50,537 nt of DNA. It comes from Clostridiaceae bacterium AF10-41 (GTDB lineage Bacteria; Bacillota; Clostridia; Clostridiales; Clostridiaceae). Shown here one piece after another: positions 44,327 to 50,537 of this stretch (position 1 is the first letter of the stretch; every line of letters starts with the position of its first letter). The notes under the pieces are model-generated. The model searched no databases and was not told the origin of the DNA. It saw only the letters and a list, made by a program, of their open reading frames with translations. A program made the translations under genes and the position numbers. The stretch covers positions 4,707 through 55,243 of the forward strand of contig JAQCTH010000016.1 of the NCBI GenBank assembly GCA_027686065.1. Direction: 5' to 3'.

Positions 44327-45298
44327 GTGAAAAACTTATTATCAAAAGGCTCATTTAAAGCATTACTTGGTATTATTCTTACTTATATAGTATTGTTTGT
44401 ATTACTTAAGACTGGAATAATTAATTCTTATTATGGAGGAATACTAAATTTAATTTTAATAAATTTAATTCTAGCAATATCATTGAATTTAATCGTTGGC
44501 TTCACAGGACAATTATGTTTAGGCCATGCTGGTTTTATGGCAATAGGCGCATATACTTCGGCTATATTATCTGTAAAACTTAGTTTGCCATTTTTTATTT
44601 CTATCTTAATTGGTAGTTTAGTAGCATCACTTTTTGCTTTTCTAATAGGAATCCCAACCTTAAAGTTAACAGGAGATTATTTTGCTATTACAACCCTAGC
44701 TTTTGGAGAAATAATTAGAGTTATAATAATGAATATAAATTATCTTGGGGGTGCTAGCGGACTTTCTGGTATACCTATAAAAACAAAGTTTACTACAGCT
44801 TATATTTTTGCTGTTATAACAATAGTTGTTATATATAATTTACTTCATTCTTCTCATGGTCGTGCTATGATTTCAGTTCGTGAAAATGAAATTGCATCAG
44901 AAGCAATGGGTGTTAACACTTTTAAATATAAAATGTATTCTTTTTGTATAGCAGCTTTTTTTGCTGGATTAGCTGGTGGTCTATTTTCACACCATCTTGG
45001 TTTTATTCAACCTGCATCATTTGATTTTATAAAATCTATAGACATACTAACTTTTGTAGTTTTTGGTGGTATGGGATCATTATCAGGTTCAGTTATAGCT
45101 ACTATGTTTTTAACATTCTTACCTGAAGGCTTAAGGAGCTTAAAAGAACTTAGAATGATTATCTATCCTCTAGCTCTAATTATTTTAATGCTATTTAGGC
45201 CACAAGGACTTTTAGGAAATAAAGAATTATCTATTAATGTATTTAAAAATTTTAATAAACAAGGTTTAAATAAAAGAAAGGAGGAAGAAAAATGTTAG
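44327..45298 (+). CDS. livM: Branched-chain amino acid ABC transporter permease LivM
   Basis: 323 residues with about nine membrane helices. LivM signatures are LILAISLNLIVGFTGQLCLGHAGFMAIGAYTSAI and VRENEIASEAMGVNTFKYKMYSF, the segment that docks to the ATPase, and the final LLFRPQGLLG-type pattern. The GTG start at 44327 follows AGGTGAT. Its stop overlaps the livG start by 7 bases (translational coupling). Confidence 0.95.
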   Translation: MKNLLSKGSFKALLGIILTYIVLFVLLKTGIINSYYGGILNLILINLILAISLNLIVGFTGQLCLGHAGFMAIGAYTSAILSVKLSLPFFISILIGSLVASLFAFLIGIPTLKLTGDYFAITTLAFGEIIRVIIMNINYLGGASGLSGIPIKTKFTTAYIFAVITIVVIYNLLHSSHGRAMISVRENEIASEAMGVNTFKYKMYSFCIAAFFAGLAGGLFSHHLGFIQPASFDFIKSIDILTFVVFGGMGSLSGSVIATMFLTFLPEGLRSLKELRMIIYPLALIILMLFRPQGLLGNKELSINVFKNFNKQGLNKRKEEEKC

Positions 45299-46050
45299 CT
45301 GTTCAAAACCTTTCAATTCAGTTTGGTGGATTAAAAGCAGTTTCAAATCTATATCTAGATATTAAAGAAAAAGAATTAGTGGGTCTTATTGGTCCAAATG
45401 GTGCTGGAAAAACAACAGTATTTAATATGTTAACTGGAGTGTACTGCCCTACCGAAGGCAAAATATCATATCTTGGTCAAAACCTTAATGGTTTAAAACC
45501 TTATGATATAACAAAAAATAGAATTGCTAGAACATTTCAGAATATAAGACTATTTTCTGATTTAACTGTTATTGATAATATAAAAATTAGCTTTAACTAT
45601 AAAGTTAAATATAGTATTTTAGATTCCATCTTACGGACCCCTAAATTTAAAAGGGAAGAAGAGGAAATTGAGGAAAAGAGTTTAAAGTTATTAGAAGCAT
45701 TTTCATTAATTTCAAAAAAGAATGATCTAGCTAAAAATTTATCTTATGGTGAACAAAGAAAACTTGAAATTGCACGAGCATTAGCTACAGGACCTTCTCT
45801 CCTTTTACTAGATGAGCCAGCTGCTGGTATGAATCCTCAAGAGACTAAAGAACTTATGGAAATGATTAATTGGATTAAAGATGAATTTCAAATTTCTGTT
45901 TTACTTATAGAGCATGATATGAAATTAGTAATGGGAATTTGTGAAAAAATAATTGTATTAGATTATGGTAAGAAAATAGCTGAAGGAACTCCTGATGAAA
46001 TAAAGAATAACCCTAAAGTTATTGAAGCATATCTTGGGGAAGGAGCTTAA
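45292..46050 (+). CDS. livG: Branched-chain amino acid ABC transporter ATPase LivG
   Basis: 252-residue ATP-binding subunit. Walker A GPNGAGKTT (about 34-42), LivG-specific FQNIRLF after the Q-loop, signature LSYGEQRKLEIARAL, Walker B LLLLDEPAAGMNP and the switch His in LLIEHDM. It powers uptake together with LivF. AAGGAGG precedes ATG 45292. livF begins 3 bases after its stop. Confidence 0.96.
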   Translation: MLAVQNLSIQFGGLKAVSNLYLDIKEKELVGLIGPNGAGKTTVFNMLTGVYCPTEGKISYLGQNLNGLKPYDITKNRIARTFQNIRLFSDLTVIDNIKISFNYKVKYSILDSILRTPKFKREEEEIEEKSLKLLEAFSLISKKNDLAKNLSYGEQRKLEIARALATGPSLLLLDEPAAGMNPQETKELMEMINWIKDEFQISVLLIEHDMKLVMGICEKIIVLDYGKKIAEGTPDEIKNNPKVIEAYLGEGA

Positions 46051-46053
46051 ACT

Positions 46054-46758
46054 ATGCTTAAAATAGATAATATTGACTTGTATTATAATGGAATTCATGC
46101 ATTAAAAGGTATATCTTTAGAAGTAAATAAGGGGGAAATTGTAACTTTAATAGGGGCTAATGGAGCTGGTAAAACTTCTACATTAAGAGCAATATCTGGG
46201 CTTCAAAGTTATAAAAATGGTACTATAAAATTTAAAGATGTTACTTTAAATAAAATTACAGCTCATAAAATAGTATCACTTGGTCTTTCTCATGTTCCTG
46301 AAGGAAGAAAAATCTTTGCAAATCTTTCAGTTAATGAAAATTTACTTCTAGGAGCTTATTTAAAAAAAGATAAAAAAGTTATTCAAAGTGATTTAAATAT
46401 GGTTTTTAGCAAATTTCCTAGATTAAAAGAAAGAAAAAATCAACAAGCTGGAACTTTATCAGGCGGTGAGCAACAAATGCTTGCAATAGGTAGAGCTCTA
46501 ATGAATAAACCAGAAATGCTTATTTTAGATGAGCCTTCAATGGGACTTGCACCTATAGTTGTTAAAGAAATCTTTAATACAATAGTAGAAATAAACAAAG
46601 CAGGAACCACTGTTTTATTAGTAGAACAAAATGCAAATATTGCCTTATCTATAGCTCATAGAGCTTATGTTTTAGAAACTGGTAGAATCGTATTAAGTGG
46701 CGATTCTAAAACTCTTCTTAATGATTCTACAATTAAGAGTGCTTATCTAGGTGAATAA
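46054..46758 (+). CDS. livF: Branched-chain amino acid ABC transporter ATPase LivF
   Basis: 234-residue second ATPase. Walker A GANGAGKTS, LivF-specific VPEGRKIF in the Q-loop region, signature LSGGEQQMLAIGRAL, Walker B MLILDEPSMGLAP, and LLVEQNANIALSI. Last gene of the liv operon. The stop codon overlaps an intrinsic terminator. Confidence 0.96.
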   Translation: MLKIDNIDLYYNGIHALKGISLEVNKGEIVTLIGANGAGKTSTLRAISGLQSYKNGTIKFKDVTLNKITAHKIVSLGLSHVPEGRKIFANLSVNENLLLGAYLKKDKKVIQSDLNMVFSKFPRLKERKNQQAGTLSGGEQQMLAIGRALMNKPEMLILDEPSMGLAPIVVKEIFNTIVEINKAGTTVLLVEQNANIALSIAHRAYVLETGRIVLSGDSKTLLNDSTIKSAYLGE

Positions 46759-46789
46759 AAAATAGAGGAATATTTAATCCTCTATTTTT
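46758..46789 (+). terminator. Intrinsic terminator of the liv operon
   Basis: A perfect 12-bp stem (46758-46769 with 46778-46789) followed by TTCTTTTATTTT, starting at the livF stop codon. Confidence 0.85.
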
Positions 46790-46861
46790 TCTTTTATTTT
46801 CCAATTAGACTATATAACTTTAGTGCAAAAATCCAAAATTGTTGTTTTATTAGTATTTCTA

Positions 46862-46890
46862 TTGAATAGTTTTTCCTTTAAATGTAATAT
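46862..46890 (+). promoter_or_regulatory. Predicted promoter of the carbohydrate ABC operon
   Basis: TTGAAT (46862-46867), 17 bases, TAATAT (46885-46890). The start of transcription would be near 46897, just before the cre-like site and about 57 bases before the ATG. Confidence 0.55.
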
Positions 46891-46902
46891 ATGTGTATAA
46901 AG

Positions 46903-46916
46903 TGCAATCGTTTGCT
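46903..46916. promoter_or_regulatory. cre-like / LacI-family operator
   Basis: TGCAATCGTTTGCT matches the CcpA cre consensus TGNAANCGNWNNCW at every position and is partly palindromic around the central CG. Its position just downstream of the predicted transcription start would allow CcpA or a LacI-type regulator to block transcription. No regulator gene is adjacent. Confidence 0.65.
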
Positions 46917-46953
46917 CTTATTTTATTAAAATATATTTATGGAGGGGTTAAAA

Positions 46954-48222
46954 ATGAAAAAAATTTTATCAACTGTTTTAACTGCATCATTATTAGCTGG
47001 AGTCTTTGTTGGATGTTCTTCTAACAATACTAATAAAAATACTGAAAATAAGGTGGTAAAAGTATTTCAATTAAAAGTTGAAATAAATGATGCATTGCAA
47101 CAACTTGCAGAAAAATATGAAGAGGAAACTGGAGTTAAAGTTGAAGTTACTTCTGTTGGTGGCGGTGCTGATTATGGAGCTGCTTTAAAAGCCGAATTTC
47201 AAAAAGGTACTGAACCTGATATTTTTATGATTCAAGGTGCTGGTGACTTAGAAGTTTGGTCTCATAAAGTTGATGATTTATCATCTGAAAAATGGGTTTC
47301 TAATGCCGTTAACGGTACTCTAGATACTGTAACAGTAGATAATAAAATATATGGTATGCCAGTGGCAACTGAAGGATACGGCTTAATCTATAATAAAGAT
47401 ATATTAGACAAGGCATCTATAGATCCTATATCAATTAATACTTTTGATAAATTAAAAGAAGCTGTTGAAAAATTACATTCTAAAAAAGCTGATTTAGGCT
47501 TAGAAAATGTTATATCATATACAACTAAAGAAACTTGGGTAACTGGAAACCATACTTTTAATATTGGATTAATTGCTCAAGAAAACCCTGCTCAATTTAC
47601 AAAAGACTATATTGCTGGAAAAACTGATTTAGTTAATAATCAAGGTTTTAAAGATTGGATGAATCTTGTTGATTTACTTTGTAAATATAGTGGAGGCTCT
47701 TCTTTAGATACTATAGATTATAGTACTCAAGTTGGAAACTTCGCTTTAGAAAAAACTGCTTTCTTACATCAAGGTAACTGGACTGCTGGAGATTTAGCTG
47801 GATTAGGTGCTGATTTTGATATGGGATTTATTCCACTATCAATTAATAATGATACTAAAATAAGTGGAAGTATTCCTGTTGGTGTTCCAATGTACTGGAC
47901 AGTTAATAAAGATTCATCTGTTAATGCTGAAGCAAAAGCATTTCTTGATTGGATGGTAACTAGTGAAACTGGTCAAAAAGCTTTAGTAGAAGATATGAAA
48001 ATGATTCCTGCATTTACTAACTTTAAGATTGAAACTGATGATAAGCTTGCTAAATCAATAATTCAGTATAATAATGCTGGGAAAACACTTCCTTGGGCAT
48101 TTACTAACCTTCCTGACGGATTTACTATGGAAAACATTGGACCTATATTTTCTAAATATGCTAAAGGTGAAATAGATCAAAGTAAAATGCTTGAAGAAGT
48201 ACAAGCCCTTACTAAAAAGTAA
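46954..48222 (+). CDS. Carbohydrate ABC transporter substrate-binding lipoprotein
   Basis: A 422-residue family 1 extracellular solute-binding protein. Signal peptide with lipobox ending GC (Cys 21), then TNKNTENK-type linker. The sugar-binding fold is suggested by LAEKYEEETGVKVEV, YGAALKAEFQKGTEPDIFM, YGMPVATEGYGLIYNKDIL, FLHQGNWTAGDLAGLGADFDMGFIP and WTVNKDSS. Substrate is probably an oligosaccharide but unknown. ATG 46954 is chosen (GGAGGGG just before); a frame-extending ATG at 46939 falls in that region. Preceded by a cre-like site; two permease genes follow. Confidence 0.9.
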   Translation: MKKILSTVLTASLLAGVFVGCSSNNTNKNTENKVVKVFQLKVEINDALQQLAEKYEEETGVKVEVTSVGGGADYGAALKAEFQKGTEPDIFMIQGAGDLEVWSHKVDDLSSEKWVSNAVNGTLDTVTVDNKIYGMPVATEGYGLIYNKDILDKASIDPISINTFDKLKEAVEKLHSKKADLGLENVISYTTKETWVTGNHTFNIGLIAQENPAQFTKDYIAGKTDLVNNQGFKDWMNLVDLLCKYSGGSSLDTIDYSTQVGNFALEKTAFLHQGNWTAGDLAGLGADFDMGFIPLSINNDTKISGSIPVGVPMYWTVNKDSSVNAEAKAFLDWMVTSETGQKALVEDMKMIPAFTNFKIETDDKLAKSIIQYNNAGKTLPWAFTNLPDGFTMENIGPIFSKYAKGEIDQSKMLEEVQALTKK

Positions 48223-48241
48223 TTCATTATATTTTCTTTAT

Positions 48242-48266
48242 CCGCAAGGGATATATGCCCTTGTGG
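48242..48266 (+). other. Hairpin between binding-protein and permease genes
   Basis: A 9-bp stem (48242-48250 with 48258-48266) with no T-run. Stable hairpins placed like this often protect the upstream mRNA or mark a processing point, so that the binding protein is made in excess over the permeases. Confidence 0.5.
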
Positions 48267-48305
48267 ATACTTATATTATATATAAATTTTATAGGAGATG
48301 ATGAT

Positions 48306-49172
48306 ATGAAGAAAAAATGTAAATATAATAAAGGATTTTGGCTTTTTATTGCTCCCTCTTTGTTTGCATTAATTATGGTTGTAATAATCCCATTTCTAAT
48401 AGGAATATTTTATACATTTACTAACTGGAATGGCGCGAATCCTAATTATGATTTTATAGGTTTATCTAACTATAGCAATCTATTTCAGGATTCTCAGTTT
48501 ATTTATTCCTTCAAAATTACAATAGTTTACACTATTGCAAGTGTTGTCTCTATAAATTTAATGGGATTTGGATTAGCTTATTTTGTTACTAGAAACTTAA
48601 AAACAAAAAATTTTCTTAGAACTGGATTTTTTATGCCAAATCTAATTGGTGGTCTTATTTTGGGGTTTATATGGCAATTTTTATTCAACTCAGTATTCAC
48701 TTCTATAGGTACTAAATTAGAAATAAATCTATTATCAACATCCTTATTACAGGAAAAAAATACAGCTATACTAGCTATGCTTATAGTTTCAGCTTGGCAA
48801 TATGCTGGTTATATAATGGTCATTTATGTAGCTGCCCTTGAAAATGTTCCTACTGATTTAATTGAGGCAAGTCATATTGATGGTGCTAATGGAGTTCAGG
48901 CTTTTAAACATATAACTCTTCCAATGGTTGCTCCATCAATTACTATATGCTTATTTTTAACTCTTGCTAATTCTTTTAAACTTTTCGATTTAAACTTTTC
49001 TTTAACTCCTTTGAAAACAACAGAAATGTTATCTTTAAATATATATAAAGAAGCCTTTGTCTCTAATAATATGGGGCTTGGTCAAGCTAAGGCAATAATA
49101 TTTTTTATATTTGTTACAGCAATTTCTTTAACTCAAGTTTATTTCACTAAAAAAAGGGAGGTTGAATTGTAA
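48306..49172 (+). CDS. Carbohydrate ABC transporter permease, MalF/UgpA type
   Basis: 288 residues with about six membrane helices. The EAA loop EASHIDGANGVQAFKHITLP identifies a sugar permease of the MalF group. ATG 48306 is placed 8 bases after AGGAG (the open frame from ATG 48255 lies in the hairpin region and has no ribosome binding site). Its TAA overlaps the next ATG by one base, so the two permeases are coupled. Confidence 0.92.
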   Translation: MKKKCKYNKGFWLFIAPSLFALIMVVIIPFLIGIFYTFTNWNGANPNYDFIGLSNYSNLFQDSQFIYSFKITIVYTIASVVSINLMGFGLAYFVTRNLKTKNFLRTGFFMPNLIGGLILGFIWQFLFNSVFTSIGTKLEINLLSTSLLQEKNTAILAMLIVSAWQYAGYIMVIYVAALENVPTDLIEASHIDGANGVQAFKHITLPMVAPSITICLFLTLANSFKLFDLNFSLTPLKTTEMLSLNIYKEAFVSNNMGLGQAKAIIFFIFVTAISLTQVYFTKKREVEL

Positions 49173-50047
49173 TGAAAGTAAAAAAACACAGTAAATTAAA
49201 GACATTAAATAATTATAGTTATAAATTGAAATTCTTAGAATTTTTGGGTTGGCTACTTCTTGCTATTTATATGATTCCTTTCTATCTTATGCTTATAAAT
49301 TCCTTTAAAACAAGAAGAGAAATATTTGCAAATACTATGGGATTCCCTAATGAATGGAATTTCAGCAATTATGCTTCTGCAATTAAAAGAATGAATATGA
49401 GTAGTGCATTTATTAATTCATTAATAATAACTGCTTTAAGTATAATACTAATAGTTTTATTTTCATCAATGGCTTCTTGGACCTTAGCTAGAAGCAAAAC
49501 TAAAACTAGCAAATTTATATTTTATTTATTTGTTTCTGCTATGATAATCCCATTTCAAGCTGTAATGCTACCATTAGTTAAATGGATGGGGGTAATAAGT
49601 ATAGATTCCATTAATTTCAATATGCTTGGAACACATTATGGACTTATTTTTATGTATCTAGGATTTGGGTCAAGTATGAGCATATTTTTATATCATGGAT
49701 TTATAAATAACATCCCTTTAGAAGTTGAAGAAGCTGCTATAATAGATGGCTGTAATAAATGGCAATTATATCATAAGATAGTATTCCCTCTTTTAAAGCC
49801 TATTACAGTAACTGTTATGGTTCTAAATGGTATATGGATATGGAATGACTTTTTGTTACCATTCCTAACTATAAACGGAAAAATAAACACTATTCCTCTT
49901 GCCATGAACAATTTCTTTGGTGCCTTTTCTAAACAATGGGAACTTGCTATGGCAGCTTTAATTTTAGCAGTAATTCCAATTATTATTTTCTACTTCTTTG
50001 TTCAAAAATATATAATTAAAGGAATAGTACAAGGATCAATTAAATAA
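49172..50047 (+). CDS. Carbohydrate ABC transporter permease, MalG/UgpE type
   Basis: 291 residues with about six membrane helices and the EAA loop EEAAIIDGCNKWQLYHKIVFP, as in MalG-type permeases. First part of the domain reads YMIPFYLMLINSFKTRREIF. It forms the channel with the upstream permease. No ATP-binding subunit follows in the window; a shared MsmK-type ATPase elsewhere in the genome would be needed. AGGGAGG precedes the ATG. Confidence 0.92.
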   Translation: MKVKKHSKLKTLNNYSYKLKFLEFLGWLLLAIYMIPFYLMLINSFKTRREIFANTMGFPNEWNFSNYASAIKRMNMSSAFINSLIITALSIILIVLFSSMASWTLARSKTKTSKFIFYLFVSAMIIPFQAVMLPLVKWMGVISIDSINFNMLGTHYGLIFMYLGFGSSMSIFLYHGFINNIPLEVEEAAIIDGCNKWQLYHKIVFPLLKPITVTVMVLNGIWIWNDFLLPFLTINGKINTIPLAMNNFFGAFSKQWELAMAALILAVIPIIIFYFFVQKYIIKGIVQGSIK

Positions 50048-50121
50048 TTAAATTTTATTCCTATATCAGATGTTATAGTTTATAATCATGTATATACTAT
50101 AAGAACTATAAAGGAGATTTT

Positions 50122-50385
50122 ATGAAAGACATTTTTACTTATTATATTATTTTTGTTAATTTAATTTCTTTTTTAACCATTTATATTGATAAGAAAAAAG
50201 CAATAAATAAAAAATGGAGAATAAAAGAATCCACATTAATTTTTCTTTCAGTAATTGGCGGAAGTCTAGGAACTTATATAAGTATGTACACTTTCAAACA
50301 TAAAATTAGACATTTAAAATTTAATTTAGGAATACCTATAATAATACTCTTGCAACTTTCCTTATACTTATTATTAAAAAAATAG
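50122..50385 (+). CDS. DUF1294 membrane protein
   Basis: An 87-residue protein with about three membrane helices and the DUF1294 pattern: YIDKKKAINKKWRIKE, followed by LSVIGGSLGTYISMYTFKHKIRHLKF. The family is widespread and of unknown function. AAGGAGAT precedes ATG 50122. The stop codon lies in a terminator hairpin. Confidence 0.9.
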   Translation: MKDIFTYYIIFVNLISFLTIYIDKKKAINKKWRIKESTLIFLSVIGGSLGTYISMYTFKHKIRHLKFNLGIPIIILLQLSLYLLLKK

Positions 50386-50414
50386 AATGGTACTTATTAC
50401 TATCCATTCTATTT
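50380..50414. terminator. Bidirectional intrinsic terminator
   Basis: An 11-bp stem (50380-50390 with 50404-50414) with a 13-base loop overlapping the DUF1294 stop. T-runs lie on both sides. Confidence 0.75.
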
Positions 50415-50449
50415 TATTAATTTATTTTTGCTTTAACCAAATCTTAAAT

Positions 50450-50537
50450 TTATAAAGTATTTAGATATATATATTTAAAATCACTTATTTGAATATCCCA
50501 GTTTTTAAAGTTTATAATATCCCTATCTAACTTATTT
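50450..50537 (-). CDS. Possible C-terminal end of a minus-strand gene, cut by the window
   Basis: On the minus strand a frame is open from the window edge to TAA (50450-50452). It reads NKLDRDIINFKNWDIQ...YLNTL, 28 codons with protein-like composition. It is convergent with DUF1294 and the hairpin between them would end it. Too short to assign, and chance openness in AT-rich DNA cannot be excluded. Confidence 0.35.
   Translation of the reverse strand, partial: NKLDRDIINFKNWDIQISDFKYIYLNTL

Noticed and set aside
1..50537. tRNA, rRNA, CRISPR, prophage, transposase or toxin-antitoxin genes
   Set aside because: I looked for them on both strands by eye and saw no tRNA-like cloverleaf, repeat-spacer array, integrase or transposase motif. 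A tRNAscan and an Infernal run would be decisive.

Overview
The window looks like chromosome of a low-GC, anaerobic, spore-forming Firmicute, most likely Clostridium sensu stricto. The evidence is the strongly AT-rich sequence and codon use, GGAGG-type ribosome binding sites, T-box leaders in front of valS and asnA, a single-domain clostridial ferredoxin, an EFR1-type flavodoxin-ferredoxin, an iron-dependent alcohol dehydrogenase next to an aldehyde dehydrogenase, and no respiratory genes. Species cannot be set from this sequence alone. I found no rRNA, tRNA, CRISPR array, prophage or transposase.

Layout. 1-7.6 kb: small genes (a helical protein and a decayed copy of it, DUF2200, DUF4177, a two-helix membrane protein), valS with its T-box, a 41-aa protein, a PsuK-like kinase and a TPR protein whose stop codon lies inside a 431-bp non-coding element with 19-bp perfect terminal inverted repeats. 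7.6-13 kb: a minus-strand operon (membrane transglutaminase-like protein, recX, M16 peptidase) divergent from an OmpR-type two-component system. 13-19 kb: a minus-strand run with a tail-anchored protein, a coiled-coil protein, a 45-aa zinc ribbon, a large SPFH/flotillin-like protein with internal repeats, and topB. 19-28 kb: an SDR/M19 dipeptidase/metallophosphoesterase operon, a secreted amidase, an RsmB-like methyltransferase, exonuclease III, glyA, a two-part ThrE-type exporter and a ferredoxin. 28-34.4 kb: asnA with T-box, a CsoR-family repressor with an operator-like palindrome, aldehyde and alcohol dehydrogenases, and sstT. 34.4-42 kb: a TudS-like DUF523/DUF1722 protein, a mini siroheme-reductase-like protein, recQ, two redox or membrane genes and an APC permease. 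42-50.5 kb: a complete five-gene branched-chain amino acid ABC transporter, a three-gene carbohydrate ABC transporter with a cre-like site but no ATPase, a DUF1294 protein, and the tail of a probable minus-strand gene.

How the genes fit together. Amino acid supply and sensing is the clearest theme: T-box controlled valS and asnA, glyA, sstT, the ThrE-type exporter, the APC permease, the Liv importer and two peptidases or dipeptidases. DNA maintenance is represented by recX, topB, xth and recQ. A looser sulfur/redox group lies between 27.9 and 40.4 kb (ferredoxin, CstR-like repressor, TudS-like protein, mini sulfite-reductase-like protein, EFR1).

The best candidates for something undescribed are the SPFH protein with four vault-like repeats and its coiled-coil and tail-anchored neighbours (13-16.5 kb), and the palindromic mobile-like element at 7177-7607. 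Start codons were re-chosen in several genes where the longest open frame begins inside the ribosome binding site; this is stated in each entry.
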